Source: Pseudo-nitzschia pungens (taxonomy: Eukaryota; Bacillariophyta; Bacillariophyceae; Bacillariales; Bacillariaceae). From it: a DNA stretch of 64,000 nucleotides. The notes below the pieces were generated by a model. It had not been told where the DNA came from and made no database searches. It saw nothing but the letters and a program-made list of their open reading frames with translations. The stretch is from positions 2,976,001 to 3,040,000 of the forward strand of contig CM074764.1 in the NCBI GenBank assembly GCA_037355855.1, given 5' to 3'. Both the position numbers and the translations under genes were made by a program. How positions within the stretch are numbered: the stretch's first letter is position 1; every line of letters starts with the position of its first letter. Below, one piece after another: positions 1 through 11,147 of the stretch.

Positions 1-120
1 AGGCACTTTGTCAACCGAAGTCAAATAACGAACCGAGACCAAAGATCTGTCACCTACAACACGTACGGAGGCAAGTTCAGAACCAAGAGTGCCTCATGAT
101 TAGACGAAGCCTACCGTACT

Positions 121-1224
121 TCAAGTTGACCGATGGATCGCCGGCGACTCTGACTCGTTCAACGGTTCCGACTCCGATTCCGGTTCTTTGTAAGGGGTTA
201 GCTTCCAGATGTTCACTGTTTCAGCTACTGAAGGGGCTTTCTGAAATTTAACTGTCCCATTCTCATTGACTTGCAGAATAAGAAAGTGTCCTGTTCTTCT
301 AGGCTGTAGCTTGTCCGGGTCCGGTTCTTGAAGCCATACCCTGTCATTGATTCGAAAGGTATGCTCTATTCTCTTGGCGTTATCCCGGAGCAGTGCTTTG
401 TTGATTCCCTGTTGTCTGAGCTGTTTGAGTGCCAATAGATTGGAGGTTAGTGGCAAATCTATCATCATATCCCTGTTGAAGACCAGGGATCCTGGGGAAG
501 CTTGTAAGGAGGTGCTGACTGCACATCGAGAGGCATGCATGCATGTTGCTAGGGCATTATCCATGAGTTGAGTGGCTCTGGCGTTGGCTTGTGGAGGATT
601 AACATGTACTAGCACTCGTAGGATATCAGCTACTGTGTGATGTACTTGCTCACAGATGGCGTTAGCTTGTGGATTCTTCACTGTAGTGGGGACTGATTGG
701 ACTCCATATTGCTTGAGAGTGAGTTGGAATTCAGCCCCTAGGAACTCACCACCATTGTCGTGGATGCATCTGTTAGGTCTAGGATATCTTGAGAGCCAGC
801 AGTTCTTGAATTGATCAGAGACATGCTGAGAGGACTTATCCCTGATTCGGATGATTTCAAGTAGATTGGTGACTGGATCAATACATGTTAGTGCCTTGAA
901 GTTATAGATCTTGTTTTGAGCTATGATCTTCCATGGGCCTATAAGATCAATGTGGACTTCATCGAAGGGAGATATCGGCGGTTCTTTGGGGGGAAGCTTT
1001 CCATATTTGGCTTGCCTGCTCTTGTATTGGATACAATCATCAGGGCAAATGTAAGACTTGCATAGGTTGGACAGGTTGTCTGCATAGAATCGAGCGGAGA
1101 TAGTCTTATATAATCTGGTGGATCCACAATGACCTAACAGGAGATGGTACCATTTGATGGTATCGTTCGTGAGAGAGCTTGGTATGTAAATTCTCCAATT
1201 GTCTGGATTAGGATTGGTTGGCAT
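121..1224 (-). pseudogene. Ty3/gypsy integrase region
   Basis: About 367 codons are open. An N-terminal HHCC-like zinc-binding segment is visible (H and H in WYHLLLGHCG, then CKSYICPDDC). The DDE core follows: D in HIDLIGPW, D in IHDNGGEF and E in QANAICEQVHH. A C-terminal SH3-like region has RVWLQEPDP and RRTGHFLILQV. Integrase inserts the cDNA into host DNA. It would normally be the last part of the pol polyprotein; here it is separated from RNase H by a frameshift around 1225-1235, so this copy is a pseudogene although the domain itself looks nearly intact. The segment is closely similar to the shorter integrase fragment at 9398-10222. Confidence 0.88.
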
Positions 1225-1235
1225 AACAAAGGATG

Positions 1236-1961
1236 TTATTGCCCTGCAATTCTTCGGTAGAAGAATGCCTTGGATTGAATCTTGAGCTTGACAGTCGGGT
1301 CTTTTTGCTGATGGAGGTATATCTTGTTATAGTTAACCGGGCATTCCATGTCTTGGTTGTTCGGTAGATTGACTAGACACTCATTGTTCAGCAAACAGGT
1401 GTATAATTCCTGATCTGCGACATTGCATAAGTGCTGGAATAGGTTGGGGAAATCTGCTAAAAACAGTTCTTCATCTTGCTTGGGGACTTCAAGTTCTAAA
1501 AAATTGATAAGAGTGCCCTTACCAAGGGCTTCTTTCTTCCCCACAGTGGGTGGATCCATCCGGGGGAGCCTGGAGAAGGCATCAGCAAGAACATTCTTCT
1601 TGCCTTCAACATAGGTGAGGTTGACACCGAATTCTTCAAGGAATAGCCTCCACTGGAGGACTCGTTGGACTGAAAGTGTTCGGAAGGTGAGGTTCTTATG
1701 GTCAGTGTATACGTTGATAACTCCACCAAGGAGCATCTTTCTGTACTCTTTGCAGCAGAGTACTATTGCGAGGAGTTCTTTTTCCATGGTTGTATAATTC
1801 TTCTGGGCATCAGATAGTTTCTTAGACCAATAGGCAATAGGCTTGCCATCTTGTAGGATAGCAGCGCCTAGCTGCAGGTCTGAGGCATCAGTATACAGTT
1901 CAAAGGGCTTGTTGAGGTCTGGATAGGTATTCAGCGCATCTGCTGCCACCATTGCTTTCAT
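1236..1961 (-). pseudogene. Ty3/gypsy RNase H region
   Basis: The frame shows the gypsy RNase H: FELYTDASDLQLGAAI (first D), the MEKELLAIV block (E) and VYTDHKNLTF (D), ending in VLADAFSRLPR, the usual RNase H end in Ty3/gypsy pol. The remaining ~120 codons are the tether to integrase. RNase H removes the RNA strand during reverse transcription. The frame is broken on both sides relative to RT and integrase, so this is part of a dead pol gene. Confidence 0.88.
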
Positions 1962-3526
1962 CTCTTGAAAGGCTTTGTCCTGAGCAGACCCCCAAGTGAA
2001 AGCTGCAGGAGCTTTCCTTTGTTTAGCTTTGATGGTAGCTGCTTGAGGAGTCTTGGGGGTACCAGTGATATCAAAGAGAGGAGCTAGGACATGGGACCTG
2101 CGAAGGCCACATATCTCTGTAGTATCCTACTGCTCCTAGGAATGACTTGACTTGAGTTATAGTTCGGGGCCTGTCCATTTGAAGGATGGCTTCAATCTTC
2201 TTTCTCCATGGCTAAACTGCTGTTGGAGTCATCCAATAGCCCAGGAAGTCAGTCTCTTGTACAGCCCAATCACATTTGAGTGGGTTGCATTTAAGTCCAT
2301 TCTGGTTGAGCCGGTCCAGTATCTTGTCTATGGTCTTCATGTGGAGGTCGAAGGAGCCATTGGTCCAGACGCCTATATCATCAATATAAACAGTGCAGTC
2401 AGTGTCTTGTAGGATATCTTCCATGAGCTGCTGCGCCACATCCAGGGAGACTTTAACTCCCATTGGTAGTCTTTGGTATTCATAGCAACCATAAGGGTTG
2501 ACTATGGTACAGAGCTTCTTGCTTGCATCATCTAGTTCGAAGCAGTAGTATTGCATGGACAAGTCAATCTTGGTGAAGTGGAGTATACTTGCCCCTCTTG
2601 TTCATGATATCCTGTATCCTAGGTATTGGATAAGGACGTCTTTCAAGTAGTTCATTGAGTTCTCTGAAGTCTGATACCCATCGGACCCTGTTGTCTTTCT
2701 TTGTTACTATGAAGGTTGGGAATGCCCATTGGGCCGGTCCAGTGCAACGCTTGAGGACTCCATCATTACAAAGATTCTGGAGCTCCCTTTTGAATAGGTC
2801 TTCTCTTTTGTATGCAACTGGGTAAGGCTTCTTGTGTATAGGCTTGGATCCGGGCTTTAATCTTAGCGAGATCTTCTTGTGTGGATACTTCCCTAGTTCT
2901 CCATTGAAGACGTTAGGGTACTTGTTTAGGATGGCTTGGAACTGTTGTTGCTCTGATTTGGACATGTGGGACTGTTGCTGTGCGACTGTAGATGGATCTG
3001 TCTCTTGGTAGGCTCTATCTAGAATCACCTTGGACTTGTATGGATTGGCAAAGGAGGGATCATCAGCAAAGAGTTCAGCATCTTCTAGTTCTTCCATGAG
3101 CATGTTGTAATTGTCATGGTATAGGGAGGTGTCCTTCATAGGAATCGTTCTGTCCATCCACTGAACTGCTCCTTCTTTGAATAGGAGATTGATCTTTGCT
3201 AGGTGGAGGAAGTCTCTGCCTAGTATTGAATCATATTTGCAGTTGGGGGAATGGAAGAGCCTTGCCTCTTGTTTGTCGATGGTATAGTTGCCAAACTCTT
3301 GTAGCTTGATGTTCTTCATGATGACATATTCTGTAGTGTCGAAGCTTCCGTTGGCTGTAGTGGTTACAACTTGATGCTTGCTTCGAAGTGGTAGTGTGCC
3401 AAATGGTAGTGCTCTCTTGTTGATTAGAGTTCCTGAGGATCCACTATCTAGTAGCGCTAGGAGTGGTCTTGCTTTGAGGGGGATGCCTTGTATGAACTGT
3501 ATTGTGGTTAAAAGAATAGGAGCCAC
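1962..3526 (-). pseudogene. Ty3/gypsy protease and reverse transcriptase
   Basis: Reading from 3526, an aspartic protease motif appears (LLALLDSGSSGTLI, then SILGRDFL), followed by the RT N-terminal part (KKPYPVAY, WAFPTFIVTKKD, VSDFRELN, RPYPIPRIQDI). A frameshift near 2564-2570 moves the frame, after which the RT palm continues with GCYEYQRLPMGVK and the catalytic YIDD box, then CNPLKCDW and FLGYW. Between 1962 and 2211 the sequence still encodes the RT/RNase H connection ([14 protein letters not shown]) but across further frame changes. The enzyme would copy element RNA into DNA; this copy is inactive. Confidence 0.88.
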
Positions 3527-4091
3527 GTTGCTCTTATTTGTTGTAGTTTCTGCTGTATTTCCAGCAGTTGACAGCAGCTTTCAATAATTTTGCTCCAGCG
3601 CACCTCCTTTGGTGTAGTCTTTGGAGTTTCCAGGATTGCAATAGAGATTTTTTGCTGTACCGGTAGACCAATTTCTTGCCAGGGACAAGAGTGGTCCATT
3701 TGTTGCTGCTGCTGTCTTATTTTGCTGCTGTCTTATTTGGATCGATCACGTTGATCGATGATGCGTCTGTACCCTTGGATCGATTCGATTGGTTTCGATT
3801 CGGATCCACGTTTGATATATCCTGTAGGATGTTTCGAACAATTGTTTTTGCTGCTGTGGCAGGCTTTGCTGAGCTTTCAACAGGACTCCATCCTGTAGGT
3901 TCCTTCCCCTCTTTCTCTGGGAGATCTCCTCCATGCGTCATCCCAGACAGCAGGGCTGTGCTGGCATCCAGTTCCTGGGGAGCTGGAGGCAAGGTGATTG
4001 CTGGTTTCGAGGAAGCCCGGGGCTTCTTGTTAGGCTTGGAGCCTTGGAGTCAGGGGAGCCAGATAAGTTCCCCATCGATACTTCTTTCAGT
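3527..4091 (-). other. gag-pol junction of element 1
   Basis: About 565 bp between the gag stop and the protease. It holds short open stretches only and no domain that I recognise. It contains TGCTGCTGTCTTATT direct repeats (about 3702-3736) and GATCGATT-rich tracts. The stretch 3860-3960 is clearly similar to 14370-14455 in element 3, which supports common descent of the two gag regions. Confidence 0.6.
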
Positions 4092-5026
4092 TCAGCCTCC
4101 ATGTTTGGAATGGTATAATTCTCTTGCTGCTTGCATGTGTGCCTGGAAGGACTCGTTGCTTCCCAAGACAAGGTGAGCTTGAGTATGGAAGGTTTCAGCT
4201 TGCTTGGCAGTGGATCCCTTGTTGTAATTCTTGGAGTACTTGTTCTTCGAGCACTCCGACCAATCATGATTGTGACCGGGGATCCGGCAGGGATTGGATT
4301 TCTTCTTGTTGTTGTTCCCCTTGTGGTTGAAGTGGGAGTTTTGCTTACGAGAGTTGTTGTTGTTGTTGTTGTTCGAGCGCTTCTGCTGTTTGTTGTTATT
4401 TTTGTTGTTCTTCTTGTTGGCTTGGCGCTCGTGACAGCTCATGTGGTCCACAATGTGTTGGACTGTAGTGTCCTCTTGAATTCCACTGTGGATAATCCCG
4501 TAGCTTTCGATCCAAGCGGAGGGGAAAGAGTGTAGGAGGATAGTTAGTTTCTCCACTCGTGAGAGAGGGGCGCTGCTCCCATCTAGTTTCTGGGTGTATT
4601 TCATCAGGATAAGGATCCGGTCTGCGTGCTCTTTGCATGTGACCGATGGTGTCTTTCTGCATTCGGGGCTTCTGAGATAAGTGTGCATGATATCCCTGGC
4701 ATCTCTTGCATTGCAGTAGAACTTGGTGAAGTCAAGAAATGCTTGTTCATAGCCTCCGATCTCTTCTTGATCATATTGGTACTCTTCTGGATCCAGTGGA
4801 TCCTTTATCATGTCGTTCCACTTGCTCTGAGCGTCTGTAGTAAGACATCAACTGAAGTGGGTTAGATAGATGTCCGTTGGGAGTCTTAGGAGCTTGGCGG
4901 CGTTTTGAAATGACTCCTCTACAAAGAGCAGTTCTTCCAGTCCTCCGGTCTCTGTGAACAGGGGGATCTTCATGCTGTCGGTCCGATCCTCATCGACATT
5001 GTAGAGGGTGAAGAGCTTGGGCTTGG

Positions 5027-5043
5027 TTCGGTCGAAAGAGCTC
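5027..5043. repeat. target-site duplication of the LINE, left copy
   Basis: TTCGGTCGAAAGAGCTC, identical to 7713-7729. It marks the exact insertion point in gag. Confidence 0.9.
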
Positions 5044-7407
5044 CGGCTTGAACTTGGATTTCCTCTTCATCTTGGTGTCACACCCTATCATCCCTTTGCT
5101 TCATACGTCACTCCTTGCTGGTACAAACATGTGTGGAAGTTTTTCTCTGTCCACCCTGTGAGCTTGGTTGAAGACTTCCCAAATCTTCCTCTGCTCCGTT
5201 CCAATGATTGTTATCTCATGCCAGCCTTTGTCAAAGCTGGCTTCCGAGGTGCTGACTTGTCCCTCTTGAATCACATTCGAATGTCCCTCAAGGCTATTTC
5301 CCTTGCTGATATTTGCACTCCAGATGGGACAAAGCTTACCCCCATGGCTTTCCAGCTGACATCCTCCAACCACTTGAGAGATCATCTTGACTGGCCTAGA
5401 TGTCCTCCCCCACCTTGGCCTCCAGCAGCTCAGCGCTTATGGATCAAGGCTCTTCAGACCTGTTTTCTTCCTCCTTGTCCACCCCCTGCAGCCAGGGCAT
5501 TGACTCCTTCTTTTCACCTTGGGCATTGGCTCTCTCCCCAGACAGCTTCTCTTTGGCCTTGGTTTATGTCTTTATCCACCAACAGAATATTCTCCAAAAC
5601 TTCTACTGGCTGGATTGTGAGCACCTCCCAAGGCAGGGGCAGATACAGGGTCACTTCTGAAATCATTTCTGACAAACCAGCCTGTGCTGTTGTGCTTGTC
5701 TGCCCTGATATCTTCGGCCAAGTTGTACGCGTTGTTGGGTCCTCAGCCTTTGTTTCTGCGACTCCTGACATGGATCCTCTGGTGTACAATCCATTTGATT
5801 CTCTTCCAGACTCCCCAGTAGATGCCTTTGATGCACTCTGTGAGTCTCCAAGAGTACTTCTCCACTAATATTCCCTACCACAGGCTGGCTGTCAGACCCT
5901 TGTTGATGCTATTGAGAGTGGTACTGCCAGTGCTGTATGTGATGGTTCGTTTGATCCGGACCTTCTCAGAGGCACTTCTGCTTTCATTCTGTCACCCAAT
6001 ACCTCCACCAAGACTGCTTCATTGTTCCTCACTGGCTGTAATTTTGTCAGTGGATCCCCTGAAGATCAGTCATCCTATAGGAGTGAACTGGCAGGTATCA
6101 TTGGGGTTCTCACCTGTTGCACTTCTCTGGTGAGTCTTTTTGATATTGCTTCTGGCTCTATCACCATTGCTCTGGATGGTGACACAGCTCTCAAACAGGC
6201 TCAGGGATCTTGGCCTTTGGTTATTTCCCAGAAGTCTTTTGATTATGTTTATGTCATCAGAAACATGATTTCTGCCCTGCCAATCTCTGTGCACTTTCAG
6301 TGGGTTCAGGGCCATCAAGCTGGATTCTTTCTTGATTGGTGGGCCCTTCGCAATCATCAGGTTGACAGCATGGCAAAGGCCTTTCTCTCTGTCCATAGAG
6401 CTTCTGCCCATCACTACCCCAGGCTTGTTTGTGAGCCTTGGGCTTTTTCTCTCAATGGATGCAAGTGTTCAAGGTTTGATCTGAATGCTCTGCATGTTGC
6501 CATTTCTGGTCCTCCTCTTCTTCAATACTGGTAGACCCACCATGACATCCCCATTCCACAACCTGTTTTAAGTTCCATCCATTGGTGTGCCCATCTGTCT
6601 GCTTTCAAATGTCTACCTCCTGGCATGCAAAGGTGGTTTGTCAAATTTGCTTCTGGCAGCATTGGTGTTGGCAACCAGCTACTTCACTACCAGTATCAGG
6701 ACCACTCCAGGTGCTCATTGTGTGACGCAGACAACGAGAAGGTTTCTCATGTGCTCTCCTGCAAGGATCCTGGGGCTGTCAGGCACAGTGTGTCTGCTTT
6801 CAAGGGACCCCTGCAGAAGAAGCTTGAAGTTGAGCAGACTGATCCATCATTGGTTGCTGCCATTGTGGATCTTCTTACCAAGGTTAGGAAGGGCCAGCAC
6901 ATCTATCCCTCAGCTTACTCCATTGCAATTGCTTCTGCTGTCAGGGCACAGAGGACTATTGGTTGGCACAACTGGCTCCTTGGTAGGTGGTCTCCTCGCT
7001 GGTACCAAATCCAGGCTGACTACTACTCCCACATTGGAAGCAAGCGCTCTCCCAAACGCTGGGCCACAGCTATCATCCATCAGTTCTTTCTTACCTCCTG
7101 GGATCTTTGGACCTATAGGAATGAACGACTCCATGGTCCTGGGGGAACCCTTGATGCTGAACAACACCAATCTCTTGATGCTTCCATCTCCTCTGAATTG
7201 GCCATTGGTGCAGCTGGTGCACTTCCCCAGTCACACTCCCTTTTACAAACCCCTTTCCAAGTCCTACAAGGTTACACCCTGACTGCCAAGAGGCAATGGC
7301 TTGCAACCATCCACCTTGCCAGGAAGCAATATGCAGCACCTGTCCAACCAGTGCAGCCATATCAACGAGAGGCTGCTCTCCTACGAGCCTGGCTTACTGG
7401 ACCTTAG
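5044..7407 (+). pseudogene. LINE ORF2 C-terminal part with RNase H and zinc knuckle
   Basis: One reading frame runs from the truncation point to the TAG/TAA at about 7405, interrupted only by nonsense codons at 5866-5868 (TAA) and 6532-6534 (TAG). Near 5060 it encodes the post-RT block HPFASYVTPCWYKHVWKF. At 5930-6400 there is an RNase H domain (D in VCDGSFD, E in SYRSELAGI, D in ALDGDTAL, D in NHQVDSMAK). At 6640-6780 a CCHC knuckle reads CSLCDADNEKVSHVLSC. RNase H in a LINE suggests the I/Tad/Ambal side of the tree; the exact clade cannot be settled here. Confidence 0.85.
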
Positions 7408-7712
7408 GGTTGCTTCCAATTTGTACTTTGGTCGTGTCCTGTTCCTGCTTCTCATCCTGCCCCATACCTTTTGATACTGGTTCGTATCCCACTATCTCAC
7501 TTCCCATCTCACTTTCTCTCAAGTCCCTATTTTGTGGGACTTGTTTTGTCTCTTTCCCTGTCTGATGTTCAAGGTTTGTTTGAAAAATTTGTCGCTCTGC
7601 CACTTGGGGTCCTGACTCTCTGATGGAGGCAACGTTAAAGTCTGGTTACAGACTGAGTAATTTAGTTTCACCTTTGGTGATTGAAGTTATTTAAATACGT
7701 ATATTATTATTA
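5044..7712 (+). mobile_element. 5'-truncated LINE (RNase H-bearing non-LTR retrotransposon)
   Basis: Flanked by a 17-bp target duplication, TTCGGTCGAAAGAGCTC, at 5027-5043 and 7713-7729. The 3' end is an (ATT)n tail at about 7699-7712 rather than poly(A). The endonuclease and catalytic part of RT are missing, as expected for a 5' truncation during target-primed reverse transcription. The gene it hit is the gag of element 1, so it is younger than that element. Its 3' region recurs in inverse orientation at 12465-12895. Confidence 0.88.
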
Positions 7713-7915
7713 TTCGGTCGAAAGAGCTCTTGTAGGTGATAGGGGGATCTCTGTAGATGCCTGCCATGTTGCGACGATTAGCTTGCCTTGCGACGATTAG
7801 CTTGCTGGGGATAAAGGTGCCTCTGTTATTGAGGATAAGGTATGTTTGTTTGTTTGATTTGGTTCAGTACTGAATTCTACTGTTTTCCTACGTCGAAGAT
7901 AAACAGTAATTACTG

Positions 7916-8181
7916 TGTTACACTCTAAAGTAGAAAAAATTGGAGTAGTATGAAAATTGTGACTAATCGTTAACTCTTAAGAGAGTGTTTTAGTTTTCGT
8001 GTGACCGTTTGAATACACACGAGCGTGCCTTGCTATTATTTGAATACCGGCACACATGCATTGCTGGAGCGTCCGGCGTACAGTTGGAATATTTGTATTC
8101 AAACACCTGTCAGCTCGTATGTGGGATTCGGTTAATTATTATTTAATCGTGATTCATGCTTGCCTACGCTAGCATGTCACA
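7916..8181 (-). repeat. 5' LTR of gypsy element 1
   Basis: 266 bp. On the plus strand it begins TGTTACACTCTAAAGTAG and ends CTACGCTAGCATGTCACA, giving TG...CA ends. The same terminal words occur in the LTR at 9080-9397. The internal sequence differs, so the two belong to related subfamilies. Just inside it (7904-7915) lies the 12-bp palindrome CAGTAATTACTG, where a primer-binding site would be expected. Confidence 0.8.
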
Positions 8182-8624
8182 ACAGCAGCAACAACAGCAG
8201 CAAGTTCCTCTGCAGCAGAGCGTTAGGAAGCAGTGAGCTCATAAACTTCACTGAAGACCAAATGTATTGGACTTCTCCCCCTTCCTTGAGTGACTAAGTC
8301 AGTGAAAGAATAACCATAGACAGGAAAGCGCACCCTGATCAGGTTGCAGCCAGCTAAGTCTATTAGGGGGTTGAGTCCATTATCTAAGCCCCTGGGTCAT
8401 TCCCTACCCCCTTCGCATACTGGGGACATTAAATCCCTTATCACCAATTAACAAATCTATTTTGAGTCACTCCAAGATCGTCTGACACTCTGCGACTTGG
8501 AACATAGTAAACCCTGTTGTTGTGATTACATAAGGTTTACCGTATCTTACGATAAGGATTTAGTGTCTAAAGTCGTCGGTTTTTTGTGACAAGCTAGGAA
8601 CCAGAGCAACATCAAAATGCTCAT
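8182..8624. other. unassigned retroelement-flanking DNA
   Basis: About 440 bp with CAG/CAA-rich sequence at its left edge and no open frame or repeat end that I can identify. It lies between the LTR of element 1 and the copia LTR that starts at 8625. Confidence 0.4.
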
Positions 8625-8815
8625 TGTCGAGCTGAGTCAAATTAGTCACATCTTGACAAGAAGAAATGTCAAGAATCAGAAGACTATGTTGATAATCTGT
8701 GACAACTTGACTCCAGTCAAATATCTGATACATAATCTACATATCTCATAATTCATCTTTTCATTAAATTAAAACTCCTCATCCTCATCACTGTTAGGTA
8801 CATTCTACAGCAATA
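8625..8815 (+). repeat. copia LTR, left copy
   Basis: Begins TGTCGAGCTGAGTCAAATTA and runs to about GGTACATTCTACA. It aligns along its length with the right LTR (TGTTGAGATGAGTCAAATTA at 10791, continuing after 16878). The exact right end is uncertain because both copies still agree for a few bases after CTACA. Confidence 0.7.
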
Positions 8816-9079
8816 TTGTTATAGGTTATGAGCCCAAGCTTTGCCAGATGATGAATACTGCAAACTTCTTCATTTAAGAACCCTTGACACAAAATATTTC
8901 TTCCAAAACCCCGTAAAACTTCCAACCAATCCTACAGGTGTCAACATAACCTGAAATCCCAAATACCAACCCATTAAAAATTATTCCAACAAACTCATGG
9001 ACCCTACAACTTAAATAAACAAGCAACTTTAACTCCCAACAAATAACTCCTGAATGGACAACGCTTCAGATCTAACCGG

Positions 9080-9397
9080 TGTAACACTCTAAGGTAGAAA
9101 TTGGAGTAGTAGTGAAAATTGTGAATGTTTAGATACTTTGCGGAAAGTTGTCACGTGAATTAAGAAAGGAAACATATAAAATTTCAGGTGGCGAGCATAA
9201 CCACATTTTTGGTATGCTCTGACATAAATGTTATTTACTTGTCGATTCCCATGATTAGGAATATATCATCTCCTGGGACTTGACAATGTTATTTAGGACA
9301 TATACATTATATACATAATCAAAGATTATATTCGATTCAAGCGGGATCCGGTTAATTATTCATTTGTAACGTTTGTAGCCTACGCTAGCATGTTACA
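9080..9397 (-). repeat. 3' LTR of gypsy element 2
   Basis: 318 bp from TGTAACACTCTAAGGTAG to CTACGCTAGCATGTTACA. It is followed directly by the purine tract complement TAGTGCCTCATGATTG and integrase sequence, so it is the 3' LTR of a minus-strand element whose 5' part is gone. Confidence 0.8.
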
Positions 9398-10222
9398 TAG
9401 TGCCTCATGATTGAACAAATCCCATGATTAGGCTGTCCAGTGATTTGGAGAAGAGTCTGAATCTTCTGATTGGTTCAATCGAATCTCAGGAGGTTCCTGA
9501 TATGGAGTGAGCTTTCGAATGTTCACTGTTTCAACCACTGAAGGGGCTTTCTACAATCGGACAGTCCCGTTGTTATTGACTTGAGTTATAACAGATGGAC
9601 TGGTCTTTCTTGGTTGCAGTTTGTCCGGATCCGGCTCTTGCATCCATACCTTGTCATTGATTTGGAAAGTATGGTCTATCCTCTTGGCATTGTCTCTAAG
9701 CAAGTTCTTGTTGATTCCTTGCTATCTGAGTTGCTGCAGTGCTAACAGATTGGAGGTGAGTGGTAGGTCCACTAACATGTCCCTATTGAAGACTAGGCAG
9801 CCTGGAGAGGTTTGGAGTGAAGCATTGACAGCGCATCTAGAAGCGTGCATGCATGTAGAGAGGGCATTGTCTATGAGCTGACTGGCTTTGGTGTTGGCTT
9901 GCGGTGGATTGACATGTAACAGGACTCTGAGGATATCAGCAACTGTATGATGGACTCTTTTGCATATAGCATTGGATTGAGGATTCTTCACTGTGGTAGG
10001 GATTGACTGGATGCCATACTGCTTGAGGGTAGTTTGGAATTCAGCTCCCAAGAATTCTCCACCATTGTCGTGGACACATCTGATAGGTCTTGGATACCTT
10101 GAGAGCCAGCAGTTCTTAAATTGATCTGATACATGCTGTGAGGACTTGTCTCTGATTCAGATGATTTCTAAGAGGTTGGTGACTGGATCAATGCAGGTAA
10201 GGGCCTTGAAGTTGTAGCTTTT
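9398..10222 (-). pseudogene. gypsy integrase fragment (element 2)
   Basis: A decayed C-terminal half of the same integrase as at 121-1224. The best open part, 9722-10051, encodes MGAEFQTTLKQYGIQSIPTT, the DDE-E block (AICKRVHHTVADILRV) and CMHASRCAVNASLQ. Left of it the frame is interrupted (for example GTTCTTGTTGATTCCTTGCTATCTGAG with a stop relative to element 1), and right of it a stop replaces a sense codon near 10157. The fragment ends abruptly at about 10222, where copia sequence begins. Confidence 0.8.
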
Positions 10223-10790
10223 ACCCTGTTTATGTGGACACTGCATTTGCCAGCGGCTGGGCAACCAAACAAGGAACAAATCCAGACTCAGTCAAATCTA
10301 GAACTGGATTTATCATTGAGGTTATGGGATGCTCAGTCATGTGGTGCTCTAAACTACAGACCTCAATTGCTACCTCACCCATGGAGTCCAAACACACCGC
10401 TTTGTCAATGGCTCTTCAAGCTGCCATTCCTCTCGTTGATATCTCAACCACAATAAATAAAGGACTCAATCTCACTCAAGAACACTTCCTGACCTTCAAG
10501 GAAACAGTTCACAAAGACAACCTTGGCGCACTGATACTAGCAAACCTTGAACCAGGAAGACATACTCCAGGGTGAAAATTGCATGCACTCTGACTTCATT
10601 GGTTCTGATGTTGGCTGAAGCCTTGTCAGATTGAAGTCATTAACTGTCCAACCAACAAACAAAAGGCTGATAACAAAACCATTGGTTGCATCCATGTTTG
10701 AAGGTGTCACAAGTTGTAGATGGGTTGGTGAACAATATTGTCATTGCTAATTATTGAACTCATCCAGTCATTCTCACAAATGAGAGGGAG
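10223..10790 (+). pseudogene. copia RNase H fragment
   Basis: The frame from 10234 encodes DTAFASGWATKQGTNP, RTGFIIEVMGCSVMWCSKL and AALSMAL-like sequence (ESKHTALSMALQAAIPLV), then NLGALILANLEPGRHTPG. This is the RNase H end of Ty1/copia pol (first Asp in the DTAFA box, WCSK block, D/N-LGAL box). After 10575 the frame breaks, but decayed coding sequence continues to the polypurine tract at 10782-10790. No RT or integrase is left. Confidence 0.78.
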
Positions 10791-10831
10791 TGTTGAGATG
10801 AGTCAAATTAGTCACATCTTGAGAAAGTCAC
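10791..10831 (+). repeat. copia LTR, right copy, first part
   Basis: Starts TGTTGAGATGAGTCAAATTA. It is cut at 10831 by gypsy element 3, whose target duplication GTCAC stands at 10827-10831 and 16878-16882. The LTR resumes at 16878 and ends near 17030. ATCTTGAGAAAGTCAC appears to have been duplicated here before the insertion, compared with the left LTR. Confidence 0.7.
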
Positions 10832-11147
10832 TGTTACATGTTAAGGTAGAAATACACGATAGGAGTATTTTAAAGATGTATGATTAATAAATTGTGAATG
10901 GTTGAATACTTTACGAGATGGGAATGATTCCTTGAGTATGGGATGAATGATCAAACAATGATATAATTGTTCGTCGGGCATAATATCAATAATCGGTGAG
11001 TCATGGGAATCTTTGTTTGAATTGTATGTGTATTCTTGTACGTTGAATATTCAGTATATGTACATGAATATCATAGATATTGAAGTACATGCGGGATTCA
11101 ATAATCATTTAGAGTCTTTCGTAGGGTACCTACGTCAACATGTCACA
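10832..11147 (-). repeat. 3' LTR of element 3
   Basis: 316 bp, TGTTACATGTTAAGG to CTACGTCAACATGTCACA on the plus strand. It matches 16562-16877 with few differences (for example TTTACGAG against TTTATGAG), so insertion is recent. Confidence 0.9.

Larger units (their letters stand above)
4092..7767 (-). pseudogene. gypsy gag split by a LINE
   Basis: The start is set at the ATG at 7765-7767, which opens with MAGIYRDPPITYK and matches the intact gag start MAGLYRDPPIPYK at 16184. After about 13 codons the frame is interrupted by a LINE (5044-7712). It resumes leftwards with a capsid-like part (RDIMHTYLRSPE, CKEHADRILILMKYTQ, LLHSFPSAWIE) and an Asn/Lys-rich tail holding the modified zinc knuckle CRIPGHNHDWSEC. 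An extra in-frame TGA sits near 4850, just before CLTTDAQSKW. Gag would package element RNA; this copy is broken twice. Confidence 0.85.
92..8181 (-). mobile_element. Ty3/gypsy LTR retrotransposon, decayed (element 1)
   Basis: Read on the minus strand the order is LTR (7916-8181), gag (7767 to 4092), protease-RT (3526 to about 1962), RNase H (1961-1236) and integrase (1224-121). Integrase after RNase H is the Ty3/gypsy order, as opposed to Ty1/copia. The gag is split by a LINE at 5027-7729, and pol carries frameshifts near 2565, 1962-2211 and 1230. The polypurine-like tract near 90-105 (TGCCTCATGATTAG on the plus strand) matches the one beside the LTR at 9397, but the LTR expected to its left is not recognisable in bases 1-91, so that end is lost, replaced or outside the window. 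The element cannot make a full polyprotein. Confidence 0.9.
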
